The position numbers and the translations under genes were made by a program. Below the pieces are notes generated by a model. It had not been told where the DNA came from and did not search any database. It saw nothing but the letters and a program-made list of their open reading frames with translations. A stretch of 64,000 nucleotides of DNA from Rhodococcus jostii RHA1 (GTDB taxonomy: Bacteria > Actinomycetota > Actinomycetes > Mycobacteriales > Mycobacteriaceae): NCBI RefSeq assembly GCF_000014565.1, contig NC_008268.1:5274501-5338500 (forward strand), read 5' to 3'. The stretch's first letter is position 1, and each line of letters starts with the position of its first letter. Positions 10,149 through 19,836 of the stretch are shown one piece after another.

Positions 10149-10724
10149 ATGAGTCCGGCTCCAGGTCCACGCCCCGGTGGTCGCAGCGCCCGCATCCAGC
10201 AGGCGGTGCACGCGTCCACGCGCAAACTTCTCGACGAGCGCGACCGAGCGGACATCACCGTCCCGATGATCGCCGCCGACGCCGGGGTCACCCCGTCGAC
10301 CATCTACCGGCGCTGGGGGGACATCACCGAATTGTTCGCGGACGTCGCGCTCGAGCGTCTGCATCCCGACGCGCCCCCGCGTGAAACCGGCAGTGTGCGA
10401 GGCGACCTCGTCGCCTGGGCGCAGGACTACCTCGAGGAGATGTCCTCGCCGGTGGGGCGGGCGGCACTGCGCGACGTCGTGATGAGCGCCGACACCCTCA
10501 GGTCCGAGGACGGCACCAATCAGTTCAAGTGCGCGACGTTCTGCCGCACCCAGATCGAGACGATCCTCGGACGCGGCGAACCCGTGCAGGGTGTGGTCGA
10601 GCACGTGATCGACCACGTCGTGGCGCCGATCATCTACCGCATCCTATTCGACCTCGACCCCCTCGAAGCGGACCGCGTCGAGGAACTGGTGGTTCACGCA
10701 CTCGACGCGGCCGTCCGGGTCTGA
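10149..10724 (+). CDS. TetR/AcrR-family transcriptional repressor
   Basis: 191-aa regulator. The N-terminal helix-turn-helix is visible at about residues 17-60 (AVHASTRKLL, VPMIAADAGVTPSTIYRRWGDITELF), followed by an all-helical ligand-binding domain. Its position, divergent from an MFS exporter with two shared dyads between them, makes local repression and autoregulation the simplest role. Start ATG 10149 follows a G-rich stretch (10143-10147). The gene ends 4 bases from the convergent prpE stop. The ligand cannot be predicted. Confidence 0.9.
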   Translation: MSPAPGPRPGGRSARIQQAVHASTRKLLDERDRADITVPMIAADAGVTPSTIYRRWGDITELFADVALERLHPDAPPRETGSVRGDLVAWAQDYLEEMSSPVGRAALRDVVMSADTLRSEDGTNQFKCATFCRTQIETILGRGEPVQGVVEHVIDHVVAPIIYRILFDLDPLEADRVEELVVHALDAAVRV

Positions 10725-10728
10725 GAGG

Positions 10729-12663
10729 TCAGCCGCCCAGCTGCTTCTTCAGCGCGTCGAGTACGGCGACGTCCTCGATGGTGGAGGGCACCGTGTACTC
10801 CTCGTGGTCGGCGATCTGCCGCATCGTCTTGCGCAGGATCTTGCCCGAGCGGGTCTTGGGCAGTGCCTGCACGACCGTCACGTCGCGGAACGTGGCGACG
10901 GCGCCGATCTGCTCGCGCACCATCGCGACCAGTTCGTTGCGGAGCGTGTCCGGGTCGATCTCGACCCCGGCCTTGAGCACCACGTAACCGCTGGGCCGCT
11001 GGCCCTTGAGTTCGTCGCGGATCCCGACCACCGCGCACTCGGCCACCGCGGGGTGCCCCGCGACCACCGCCTCCATGCTGCCCGTCGAAAGCCGATGTCC
11101 GGCAACGTTGATGACGTCGTCGCTGCGGCCGAGGACGAACACGTACCCGTCCTCGTCGATGTAACCGGAGTCGCCGGTCAGGTAGTAGCCGTCGAACGTG
11201 GCGAGATACGACCTCACGTACCGCTCCGGGTCACGCCACAACCCGGCCAGGGTGCCCGGGGGCAGCGGCAGTCCGATCACGATGTTGCCCTCGGCCCCGG
11301 CGGGAACCGTGTTCCCTTCGGCGTCGACCACCTGGACCCGGTACCCGGGCACCGGGACGGTGGGGGAGCCGGCCTTCAGCGGCATCGGTTCGAGCCCGCG
11401 CAGGTTGGAGCAGATCGCCCAGCCGGTCTCGGTCTGCCACCAGTGGTCGACGACGGGACGGCCGAGGACGCGGGTGGCCCACGCGTACGTGTCGGGGTCG
11501 AGGCGCTCGCCTGCCGCGAACAGCGTCTTCAGTGAGGAGATGTCGTACTTCTCGATCTCCTTCGCGTCGGGATCGGCCTTGCGGACGGCGCGGATCGCGG
11601 TCGGGGCGGTGAACAGCGCCGACACACCGTGATCGGAGATCACCCGCCAGAACGCGCCCGCATCCGGGGTCCCGACCGGCTTGCCCTCGTAGAGCACGGA
11701 CGTGGCACCGGCCAGGAGCGGCCCGTAGACGATGTACGAGTGCCCGACCACCCAGCCCACGTCGGACGCGGTCCACCACACGTCGCCCGCGCCGATGTCG
11801 TAGATGTTGCGCATCGACCACGTGAGCGCAACGGCATGCCCACCGTTGTCGCGGATCACGCCCTTCGGCTTCCCGGTGGTGCCGGACGTGTAGAGGATGT
11901 ACAGCGGGTCCGTCGCGGCCACCGGAACCGGCTCCGCGGGTGACGCATCCGCCATCAGCGCGTCCCAGTCGAACCACGCCGCCCCGTCACCCTGGTAGTC
12001 GGCGGCCGAACCGGGGACCTGCTCCCGGTCCTTGACGATCACCGTGTGCGGAGGGGTGCCGGACAACTCCAGCGCCTTCGCCACCATCGGCAGGTAGTCG
12101 ACGGTGCGCCCCGGCTCGAGGCCGCCCGACGCAGTCACCAGGACCACCGGTCCGGCGTCGTCGATGCGGGTGGCGAGTTCCTTCGCGGCGAAACCACCGA
12201 ACACCACCGAGTGCACGGCGCCGATGCGGGCGCAGGCCAGCATCGCGATCGCCGCTTCGGGGATCATCGGCATGTAGACGATCACCCGGTCACCGGCCAC
12301 CACGCCCTGGTCCTTCAGGACGCCGGCGAACCGGGACACCTCGTCCAGAAGTTCTGCGTAGGTGTAGGTGCGGGACGCAGCGGGGGCCATCGCCGAGTCG
12401 TAGATCAACGCAGCCCGATCCCCGTTGCCGTCCCGGACGTGCCGGTCGAGGGCGTTGAAGCAGGTGTTCAGCGACGCGTCCGGAAACCACCGGTACATCG
12501 GGGCGGCGGAATCGTCGAGCGCCCGCGTCGGCGGCTTCACCCATTCCACGGCCTCGGCGGCGGCGAGCCAGAAGTCCTCGGGACTGTCGGTGCTCCGGCG
12601 GTACACCTCGGCGTAGCTCTGGCCATGGTCGTCGCTCGAAGGCGGAGTTCCCGGGGAGCTCAT
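10729..12663 (-). CDS. prpE: Propionyl-CoA synthetase (AMP-forming, PrpE/ACSS3-like)
   Basis: 644-aa acyl-CoA synthetase of the ANL superfamily, activating propionate (or acetate) to its CoA thioester via an acyl-adenylate. The N-terminal ACS region contains YAEVYRRSTDSPEDFW, the P-loop is YTSGTTGKPKGV, and the adenylate site is WWQTETGW. The hinge and C-terminal lid show LGRSDDVINVAGHRLSTGSMEAVV and the acetylatable lysine in PKTRSGKILRKTM. The NVAGHRLSTG form favours PrpE over acetyl-CoA synthetase, but substrate preference is inferred. A perfect 15-bp palindrome lies 53 bp upstream. No methylcitrate genes are adjacent. Confidence 0.85.
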   Translation of the reverse strand: MSSPGTPPSSDDHGQSYAEVYRRSTDSPEDFWLAAAEAVEWVKPPTRALDDSAAPMYRWFPDASLNTCFNALDRHVRDGNGDRAALIYDSAMAPAASRTYTYAELLDEVSRFAGVLKDQGVVAGDRVIVYMPMIPEAAIAMLACARIGAVHSVVFGGFAAKELATRIDDAGPVVLVTASGGLEPGRTVDYLPMVAKALELSGTPPHTVIVKDREQVPGSAADYQGDGAAWFDWDALMADASPAEPVPVAATDPLYILYTSGTTGKPKGVIRDNGGHAVALTWSMRNIYDIGAGDVWWTASDVGWVVGHSYIVYGPLLAGATSVLYEGKPVGTPDAGAFWRVISDHGVSALFTAPTAIRAVRKADPDAKEIEKYDISSLKTLFAAGERLDPDTYAWATRVLGRPVVDHWWQTETGWAICSNLRGLEPMPLKAGSPTVPVPGYRVQVVDAEGNTVPAGAEGNIVIGLPLPPGTLAGLWRDPERYVRSYLATFDGYYLTGDSGYIDEDGYVFVLGRSDDVINVAGHRLSTGSMEAVVAGHPAVAECAVVGIRDELKGQRPSGYVVLKAGVEIDPDTLRNELVAMVREQIGAVATFRDVTVVQALPKTRSGKILRKTMRQIADHEEYTVPSTIEDVAVLDALKKQLGG

Positions 12664-12715
12664 CGATGCACGTCCTCTCGTCGTCGTGTGACCCGCAACA
12701 CCCTATGCGACGTCG

Positions 12716-12730
12716 GGTGTCCGGGACACC
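12716..12730. promoter_or_regulatory. Perfect 15-bp palindrome upstream of prpE
   Basis: GGTGTCC, central G, GGACACC. Read toward prpE, a TAGGGT -10-like box lies about 17 bp downstream of it, so the palindrome would cover the -35 region. A repressor or activator site is plausible; the protein is unknown. Confidence 0.4.
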
Positions 12731-12805
12731 GTCCGGACAGCCGGGGCGGACGCCTGCGCTGGGCGGTGGTTTTTCGTCGCCCAGCGGAATCGCGTCGTGA
12801 ATCGG

Positions 12806-13843
12806 TCAGAGGCCGAGGGAACCGGCGATCATCGGCCAGGAGTTGTGCAGGTCGTCCTGCCAGTAGCCCCACGAGTGGGTGCCGGTGGGCCGGAAGTCGT
12901 ACGTGGCCGGGATTCCCAGAGCGTTCAGCCTGTCGGCCAGCCGATGGGTGCACTCGTTGGTTCCGGCCTCGATGATGCCGCCGATGATCACCTGATTGGC
13001 CAGCACGCCGACGTCTCCGTTGATGTCCGGGCCGTTGAGGTTCTCGTGGATGCCGGGCAGCCCGGTGGCGTTGCTGATGTACAGGTCGATGCCGCGCAGC
13101 TTCTCGGCATTGACGACGGGGTCGTTGGCCACCCAAGCGGGGTCGTCGGGCGGTCCCCACATGTTCTCGACGTCGCCGCCTCGGAAGCTGACGACGAAGG
13201 TGACGTAGTCCCGGCCCGGTTTGGTGCTCGTCTCGGCGCACCCGCTGAACGCGCCGACTGCGCGATACAGCGACGGGGCCGCCTCGGCCAGGCTCAGGAC
13301 GGATGTGCCCGACATCGACAGACCCGCGATGGCATTTTCACCGTTCGTTCCGAGTGTGGCGTCGACGATCGGCGGAAGTTCCTCGGTGAGGAAGGTGGTC
13401 CACTTGTTCACGCCGAGGACGGGATCGGGCTTCTCCCAGTCGGTGTAGTAGCTGTACGCCCCGCCGACGGGAGTGACGACGTTGACGTTCTTGTCGGCGA
13501 AGAAGTCGACCACGTCGGTCCTCGCCTGCCAGGTTGCCGAATCCTCGCCGCCACCGGCACCGTTGAGCAGGTACAGAGTCGGCCGGGGCACGCTCGTGTC
13601 GGCGGGGCGGATCACCTCGAGGAGAATCACTTTCTCCATCGCTGCCGAGTAGACGAACATGTTCAGTTGGCGGTCGTCGATCTCCTCGATGTGGTCGAGG
13701 ACGGATCCGTCTGCCGACGCCGGCTTGTCGGCGGGAAGGGCCCGCCACTCGTCCGCCGACGCCGCTGCCACCTGACCGAACATGGCCGACGACGCAACGA
13801 CGGCGACCGCCAGGAGTGCCCGACAGTGTCCGATCGCGCTCAT
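12806..13843 (-). CDS. Secreted antigen-85-like esterase/mycolyltransferase
   Basis: 345-aa alpha/beta-hydrolase with a cleavable signal peptide (hydrophobic LLAVAVVASSAMFG, cleavage near ASA-DEW around residue 30). The nucleophile is Ser176 in AIAGLSMSGTS, matching GLSMA of antigen 85. The catalytic His is near residue 323 in GTHSWGYW, also an antigen-85 hallmark. It probably transfers mycolic acids or cleaves esters in the cell envelope, and supports a mycolate-bearing host. I chose ATG 13843 over 13879 because GAGGAG precedes it by 5 nt. It is divergent from the GPP34 gene. Confidence 0.85.
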   Translation of the reverse strand: MSAIGHCRALLAVAVVASSAMFGQVAAASADEWRALPADKPASADGSVLDHIEEIDDRQLNMFVYSAAMEKVILLEVIRPADTSVPRPTLYLLNGAGGGEDSATWQARTDVVDFFADKNVNVVTPVGGAYSYYTDWEKPDPVLGVNKWTTFLTEELPPIVDATLGTNGENAIAGLSMSGTSVLSLAEAAPSLYRAVGAFSGCAETSTKPGRDYVTFVVSFRGGDVENMWGPPDDPAWVANDPVVNAEKLRGIDLYISNATGLPGIHENLNGPDINGDVGVLANQVIIGGIIEAGTNECTHRLADRLNALGIPATYDFRPTGTHSWGYWQDDLHNSWPMIAGSLGL

Positions 13844-13990
13844 AGCCGCTCCTCGTGCTTTGACTGCGGTGCCCGACAACCGTCCGGTGAATACTCAGAA
13901 CATTGCCCCTTCACGGTAACCGGCAAACATTCCCCGGGGCGGCTGAACGGACACCGGACTTCGCCGCGACGCCCGCCCTATCGTGGAAGC

Positions 13991-14665
13991 ATGACGCTGC
14001 TCGCCGAAGACCTGCTGTTGCTGCTGCTCGACGACACTTCGGGAAAGCCCGTCGTCGACGGGACCCGGATGCCGCGCGTCCTCGCCGGCGCCGTCCTTCT
14101 GGAACTGGCTCTCGGCGACGTCGTCACCCCGGCCGAACCCGGCGAGGATGTCAAGAAGGGGCGTCTCGTCGTCCGGGACGGAGTGCGGCCGCAGGATCCG
14201 CTGCTCGCCCGGGCCGTCGACCTCATCGGTACGTCCAAGCCGATGAAACCGGAAGCAGCCATCGAGAAGCTCGCCAAGAACCTGCGCGACGAACTCGCGA
14301 AGCGCATCGTCGACGCGGGATGGGTCCGCGAGGAGAAGGGCAAGGTGCTGGGCATCTTCCCCACCACCCGGTGGCCGGAGGTCGACGGCAGCCACGAACG
14401 CGCGCTGCGGTCCGCACTGGGCGCCGCACTCCTCGACGGGATCACCCCCACTCCGCGCACCGCCGCGCTCGTCTCGCTGCTGTCCGCCGTCGACGCGGCC
14501 CCGAAGCTGTTCCCGGACGCCGATCGTCGCGCCGTGAAGAAACGGGCGAAGGAGATCGCCGAAGGCGACTGGGCCGGCAAGGCCGTACGCAAATCCGTCG
14601 AGGCCGTCAACGCCGCGATCATCGTGGCCGCCACCGTGCCCGCCATCGTCGCGGGGAGTGGGTAG
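13991..14665 (+). CDS. GPP34 (Golgi phosphoprotein 3-like) family protein
   Basis: 224-aa protein of the GPP34 family, which in eukaryotes binds phosphatidylinositol-4-phosphate at the Golgi; bacterial members have no settled role. Family features are the start MTLLAEDLLLLLLDD, VLAGAVLLELALGD and the helical middle (EKLAKNLRDELAKRIVDAGWVREEKGKVLGIFPTTRWP). The C-terminus is hydrophobic (AAIIVAATVPAIVAG) and could associate with the membrane. ATG 13991 follows TATCGT by 6 nt, suggesting a leaderless transcript. A longer frame from 12797 overlaps the antisense esterase and is not coding. Confidence 0.82.
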   Translation: MTLLAEDLLLLLLDDTSGKPVVDGTRMPRVLAGAVLLELALGDVVTPAEPGEDVKKGRLVVRDGVRPQDPLLARAVDLIGTSKPMKPEAAIEKLAKNLRDELAKRIVDAGWVREEKGKVLGIFPTTRWPEVDGSHERALRSALGAALLDGITPTPRTAALVSLLSAVDAAPKLFPDADRRAVKKRAKEIAEGDWAGKAVRKSVEAVNAAIIVAATVPAIVAGSG

Positions 14666-14724
14666 GCGGGCGGGCTCCGATTCGGGTCTTGTGGAGCGCA
14701 GGGGATTTCGCTAGCGTAGAACAC

Positions 14725-16191
14725 ATGTTCGATACGGGGGTATTCGATCGGGGGGTTCGCGAGACGGTCTGCTGTCTCGTCGACGGGGAATCCGATGTGG
14801 GTCTGGTCGAGTTGATGACCGACCTGCATCGCAGTGAGTCGGTGGTGGCCGAACGGAAGCTGGCGGTGATCGCCCAGCTCTTCGTACGCCGCACTGCCGA
14901 GGTCGAGTCCGACGGGGCGTGGACGTCGACCGCACACGAAGTGATCGAGGCCGAGATCGGTGCCGCGCTCACCATGGGGCGAGCGGCGGCGGGTCGGCTG
15001 ATCGGCCTGGGCATATCGTTACGTACCCGATTGCACACCACACGCGAGGCCATGGCGCGCGGTGATCTCGACATGTACCGGGTGCGCCTGATCGACGACG
15101 CGACGGCAAACGTCAGCGATGACCGGATCGGCGAGGTCGAACATCAACTCCTCGAACAGGTTCTGGCCCCACTTCGCTCCGGTGGAACTGGGTTGACCGG
15201 CCGCAGGCTGACGAATGCCGCCAACCGCATCATCGCAAGGCTCCACCCGGCAGGGGTGCGGGCCAAGCGGGAGAAGGCGCAGGCGGACAGCTTCGTCGGA
15301 GTCAGCGCGGCAGAGGACGGCATGTGCCGAATCCTCGGTCCCATCCCTGCGGCGCAGGGTCGCGCATTCGACGCGAGATTGCGTGAACCGGCAAATACCG
15401 TGTGCCCGAAGGATCTTCGAACGTACGAGCTGAGACGGGCCGACGGATTGTCCGCGCTCATCGACGGGGTCGGGTTCGTGCACTGTGAATGCGGGCGAGT
15501 CGATTGCGGCAAGAGCTCCCGCATCGCGACGACCGCGCGCAAGCCCCTCGTGCACCTGATCGTGCTCGACTCCACACTTTCGGGCGGCGACGAACCGGCC
15601 TACCTCGACGGCTACGGAATCGTCGACGCGGCGCACGCGCGCGAGATCGCAGCCGACGCGGATGTCGAAGCGGTGCGGGCACCGGTTCTGTCGTCCCGAC
15701 GTACCGTCCCGGCACCGTGCTCGACACCTGGATGCGGGTGCGGGCCGGCGGGTGCGAGTGGTTGCACTGCCTATTGTCGAAATCATCACCGGCTCAAACA
15801 TTCCGGTCACTGGAGGGTGTCCGCTGGCGGTGGATTCGAGTCGGTCGCGCCCACCGGTCACCGATACCGACCGCGGTCGTCGGGGCTCCTGGGTGCCGGA
15901 CGGAGCGATGCCGGCGGAAGCGACCACGGTGGCGGAGGCGACCGCGCCGCCGGAAGTGACCATGCCGCGGCCGCGGCCCGCCGCCGCACCCGTGCGGAGA
16001 ACACCGCTGCCCGGATTCGGGCGGAGCGCCGCCGACGGCCGGCGCACCTGGATGCGGTGCGGCACCGGTCGCCCGGTGCACGCGCATCCGAGGCTTACGC
16101 GACCGACGAACCCGCGCCGTTCCGACCGGCGGTGTTTCCGGGCCCACCGCCTGCGCGCCGAAAAGGGTTACCGTGGAATACAGGTGGTTAG
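14725..16191 (+). pseudogene. DUF222/HNH-type protein with lost HNH core, probably decayed
   Basis: DUF222 proteins usually carry a C-terminal HNH nuclease motif and are multicopy in actinobacteria. Here the DUF222 part is intact (residues about 1-325, ending APVLSS near 15693). The expected continuation TYRPGTVLDTWMRVRAGG plus CEWLHC is in another frame (15698-15770). The original frame then resumes at YCRNHHRLKHSGHW (from about 15772). The CxxxxC/DH portion that normally lies between WLHC and YCRNHH, about 35-40 codons, is missing. So there is one small indel near 15695-15700 and a larger deletion at about 15770. The frame stays open to 16191 only by chance of high GC. ATG 14725 follows TAGCGT by 7 nt. 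Confidence 0.65.
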
Positions 16192-16298
16192 CAAGAGTAA
16201 AGAACAGTCAATGTGATTGCTACGGTTCCGACTCGGTTCGCCACCTCGCAACTGACCACGCGCTGAAGGAAGAGCGCCAGCGACAGCCGGAGGAACAC

Positions 16299-18140
16299 AT
16301 GTGCGGAATCGCCGGATGGATCTCGTTCGAACGCGATCTACGCGTCGAACAGTCCACCGTGGATGCCATGGCCGAGACGATGAACTGCCGGGGACCGGAC
16401 GATCGCGGTACCTGGGTCGTCGAACGCGCCGCGCTCGGGCATCGAAGGCTCGCGATCATCGATCTGCCGGGTGGGCATCAGCCGATGAGCGTGGACACCC
16501 CCGGTGGGACCGTTGCGATGGTCTACTCCGGTGAGGTGTACAACTTCGGTGAACTGCACGAGGAGTTGTACCGGCGCGGTCACCGGTTCGCCACCGACTC
16601 CGACACCGAGGTGGTGCTCCACGGATACCTGGAGTGGGGAGAGGCCGTCGCGGAGCGGCTCAACGGCATGTATGCGTTCGCCATCTGGGATTCGCGGACC
16701 GACACACTCGTGATGATCCGCGACCGGATGGGCATCAAGCCGTTCTACTACTACGAGACCCGAGACGGCGTCCTGTTCGGTTCGGAACCCAAGGCGATCC
16801 TTGCCAATCCGATCGCCGAGTCGACCGTCACAATGGACGGGATCCGGGAGCTGTTCGCGTTCGTGAAGACACCGGGACACGCCGTGTGGGACGGCATGCG
16901 TGAGGTGGAACCGGGCACGGTGGTCACCGTCTCGCGCACCGGACTGCGAACGCACCGGTACTGGACCCTGCAGACCCGCCCGCACACCGACGACCGGGAC
17001 ACCTCCGTCGCGCACGTCCGCGAACTCCTCGACGACATCGTGCGGAGGCAACTGGTCGCCGACGTGCCGCGCTGCACCCTGCTGTCCGGTGGTCTCGACT
17101 CGTCCGCGATGACCGGCATCGCCGCCGAGCAGCTCGCCGAGGTAGGTGAGACTGTTCGCACGTTCGCCGTCGACTTCGTCGGTCAGACCGAACATTTCGT
17201 AGCCGACGAACTGCGGGGCACCCCGGACACTCCGTACGTGCACGACGTGGCCCGGCGATCCCGGACCGCGCACCAGGACATCGTCCTCGACTCCGACGCA
17301 CTGGCGGACCCCGCCGTGCGCGCGAAGGTCATCCGGGCACGTGACATCCCCATGGGCCTCGGCGACATGGACGCGTCGCTGTATCTGCTGTTCAAGGCGA
17401 TCCGTCAGCACTCCACGGTGGCGCTGTCCGGTGAGTCGGCCGACGAGGTGTTCGGCGGATACAAACAGTTCTTCGACCCGAAGGCGCAGCAGGCAAACAC
17501 CTTCCCGTGGCTCGTGCAGTTCGCCGAGCACTTCGGCGACGAGAGCAACATCTTCACCCCGGAGGTCACGGCGGGGCTGAACATGGACGACTACGTGCAG
17601 GACTCGTACGACGCAGCGGTGTCCGGGATCGACCGGCTGGACGGCGAATCCGACTTCGAGTGGCGGATGCGCAAGATCTGCTACCTCCATCTGACGCGGT
17701 TCGTCCGGGTCCTGCTCGACCGCAAGGACCGCGCGAGCATGGCCGTCGGACTCGAGGTCCGGGTGCCGTTCTGCGATCACCGGTTGGTGGAGTACGTCTA
17801 CAACACGCCGTGGTCGCTGAAGACGTTCGACGGCAAGGAGAAATCGTTGCTGCGGGCGGCGACCAGGGACGTGCTGCCGCAGTCGGTGATCGACCGGGTG
17901 AAGTCGCCGTACCCGTCCACCCAGGACCCGAAGTATGCGGTGGCGTTGCAGCAGCACGGCAAGGACCTGCTCAGCGACCCCTCGCACCCGGTGTTCGGCC
18001 TGGTCAGTGCGGACTGGCTGTCCCGGGCGGTGTCCGTCGACACCCCACAGATCAGTCAGGTGTCGCGGCGCGGACTCGAGCGCACGCTCGACCTCGCGCT
18101 GTGGATGGACATGTACAACCCGACGATCAAACTGTCTTAG
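16299..18140 (+). CDS. asnB: Asparagine synthase (glutamine-hydrolysing)
   Basis: 613-aa two-domain amidotransferase that makes asparagine from aspartate, ATP and glutamine. The N-terminal class II glutaminase begins MCGIAGWI, with Cys2 becoming the nucleophile. It shows RGPDDRGTW, GHRRLAIIDL and YNFGELHEEL. The synthetase domain has the PP-loop LLSGGLDSSAM, ALSGESADEVFGGY and DRKDRASMAVGLEVRVPF. Start ATG 16299 has GGAGG at 16289-16293; the Met-Cys start is required for function, so the upstream extension is rejected. It overlaps the convergent accD3 by 14 bases. Confidence 0.93.
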   Translation: MCGIAGWISFERDLRVEQSTVDAMAETMNCRGPDDRGTWVVERAALGHRRLAIIDLPGGHQPMSVDTPGGTVAMVYSGEVYNFGELHEELYRRGHRFATDSDTEVVLHGYLEWGEAVAERLNGMYAFAIWDSRTDTLVMIRDRMGIKPFYYYETRDGVLFGSEPKAILANPIAESTVTMDGIRELFAFVKTPGHAVWDGMREVEPGTVVTVSRTGLRTHRYWTLQTRPHTDDRDTSVAHVRELLDDIVRRQLVADVPRCTLLSGGLDSSAMTGIAAEQLAEVGETVRTFAVDFVGQTEHFVADELRGTPDTPYVHDVARRSRTAHQDIVLDSDALADPAVRAKVIRARDIPMGLGDMDASLYLLFKAIRQHSTVALSGESADEVFGGYKQFFDPKAQQANTFPWLVQFAEHFGDESNIFTPEVTAGLNMDDYVQDSYDAAVSGIDRLDGESDFEWRMRKICYLHLTRFVRVLLDRKDRASMAVGLEVRVPFCDHRLVEYVYNTPWSLKTFDGKEKSLLRAATRDVLPQSVIDRVKSPYPSTQDPKYAVALQQHGKDLLSDPSHPVFGLVSADWLSRAVSVDTPQISQVSRRGLERTLDLALWMDMYNPTIKLS

Positions 18141-19632
18141 GTAGGCCGAGGTTCCGGTAGCGGGCGAGCCGGGCCGCGAAGCGTTCGCTTTCGGGAGCCC
18201 CGGTCAGGGCACGGAGTTCCCGGGAGATGGCCTCGCCGACCCGCTTGGAGAAGTCGACGGCCTCGTCGGCGGCGTCCGGATGCTCGGGGATGATGGCGTC
18301 GATGACGCCGTCGCGCAGCAGGTCGAGCGAACGGATGCCCTGGGCGGCCGCCATCTCGGGGGCGTGCGAGGTGTCGCGGTGGACGATCGCGCTGGCGCCT
18401 TCGGGAGGAAGCGGGGCCAGCCACCCGTTCTGCGCGGCGAGCACCCGGTCGGCGGGGAGGAAGGCGAGCGCCCCGCCGCCCGTGCCCTGACCGAGCAGAA
18501 CGGACACGGTCGGCGTCTTCAACGTCACGAGGTCGGAGATGCAGCGGGCGATCTCGGGGGCCAGGCCGCGTTCCTCCGCCTCCTGAGACAGTGCTGCACC
18601 GAGGGTGTCGATCACCAGGACCAGAGGGATCTGCAGTTCCTCCGCCAACCGCATGCCGCGGCGTGCCTCGCGGAGAGCGGCGGGCCCCATCGTGTTCAGC
18701 GCCGACTGCCCGGCGCGGTCCTGGCCCAGCAACACACACGGTGCGCCCCGGAAACGAGCCAGCGACAGCAGCACCGTCCCCTCGGTTTCGCCCTGACCGG
18801 TACCGCTGAGGGGCACCTGCTCGGTGGCCGCGTGCCGTAGCAGGTGCCGGATGCCGGGCCTGTCGGCGCGCCGCGACAGCATCACCGACTGCCACGCGGG
18901 CACGTCGGGGATGTCGGCCTCCGGCGCCGGTTCGGTGACGGTGGCGGTCGGCGTCGGCGGATCGATCAGCACCCGCAACGCCCGATGGACGAGCCGGCGC
19001 AAGCGGGTGGCGGGGACGACGCCGTCGATGACGCCGTTGCGGTACAGGTTCTCGGACGTCTGCACGCCCTCGGGGAACTTCTCGCCGTACAGGGCCTCGT
19101 AGACGCGGGGTCCGAGGAACCCCACGAGCGCACCGGGTTCGGCCACCGTGATGTGCCCGAGGGAACCCCAGGACGCGAACACTCCGCCGGTGGTCGGGTT
19201 CCGCAGATACACCAGGTAGGGGAGATGGGCGGCCTTGTGGGTGGCGACGGCCGCCGCGATCTTCACCATCTGCACGAAGGCGACGGTGCCCTCCTGCATG
19301 CGCGTGCCCCCCGACGTGGGCGAGGCGAGCAGGGGCAGACCCTCACGGGTGGCGCGTTCGATGGCGGAGACGATCCGCTCGGCGGCGGCCACACCGATAG
19401 AACCGGCCAGGAACGCGAACTCGCAGGCGATCACCGCGACCGGGCGCCCGCGAACCGTGCCGACGCCGGTGATCACCGATTCGTCGACGCCCGACTTCTC
19501 GGCGGCCTTCTGCAGGTCGGCGCGGTACTTCTCGTTCGGCCGCGCATCGACGGGTGTGGTGTCCCAGGAGACGAAGCTGCCTGCGTCCAGTACCAACTCG
19601 AGCACGTCGTGGGCGGAGATCTTGGCGGGCAT
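18127..19632 (-). CDS. accD3: Acetyl-CoA carboxylase carboxyltransferase AccD3 (fused beta/alpha-like)
   Basis: 501-aa protein with two crotonase-fold halves: an AccD-like N-half (ACEFAFLAGSIGVAAAERI, SPTSGGTRMQEGTVAFVQMVKIAAA, YLRNPTTGGVFASWGSLGHI) and an AccA-like C-half (ALREARRGMRLAEEL, VTLKTPTVSVLLGQGTGGGALA, LAPLPPEGASAI). It is strikingly similar to my recall of M. tuberculosis AccD3 (about 495 aa). It probably transfers carboxyl groups to an acyl-CoA during lipid synthesis, though the true substrate of AccD3 is not settled. The start is ATG 19632. It is divergent from the molybdenum-hydroxylase operon. Confidence 0.9.
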   Translation of the reverse strand: MPAKISAHDVLELVLDAGSFVSWDTTPVDARPNEKYRADLQKAAEKSGVDESVITGVGTVRGRPVAVIACEFAFLAGSIGVAAAERIVSAIERATREGLPLLASPTSGGTRMQEGTVAFVQMVKIAAAVATHKAAHLPYLVYLRNPTTGGVFASWGSLGHITVAEPGALVGFLGPRVYEALYGEKFPEGVQTSENLYRNGVIDGVVPATRLRRLVHRALRVLIDPPTPTATVTEPAPEADIPDVPAWQSVMLSRRADRPGIRHLLRHAATEQVPLSGTGQGETEGTVLLSLARFRGAPCVLLGQDRAGQSALNTMGPAALREARRGMRLAEELQIPLVLVIDTLGAALSQEAEERGLAPEIARCISDLVTLKTPTVSVLLGQGTGGGALAFLPADRVLAAQNGWLAPLPPEGASAIVHRDTSHAPEMAAAQGIRSLDLLRDGVIDAIIPEHPDAADEAVDFSKRVGEAISRELRALTGAPESERFAARLARYRNLGLPKTV

Positions 19633-19836
19633 GGCCCTGAGAGTAGCGGTCGGGCCGGGGCTGCAGATGTCTGCTACGGCGGGTGACGGTCGCCCACGCG
19701 GCCGGAACACGGCACACAGCGCCCGGGTGGAACCCGGCAATTAACACCGAGACCGCCGCCACGGTGTCTAAAGTCAGGTGAGTTGACGCAGGCCGGGTAC
19801 GAGAACGACGACACTTTTCCCGAGTGGAGCAGTCAT

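Noticed and set aside
10729..12663. Acetyl-CoA synthetase (Acs) as the primary call
   Set aside because: The C-terminal signature NVAGHRLSTGSME is closer to the PrpE/ACSS3 type. Acetate activity cannot be excluded.
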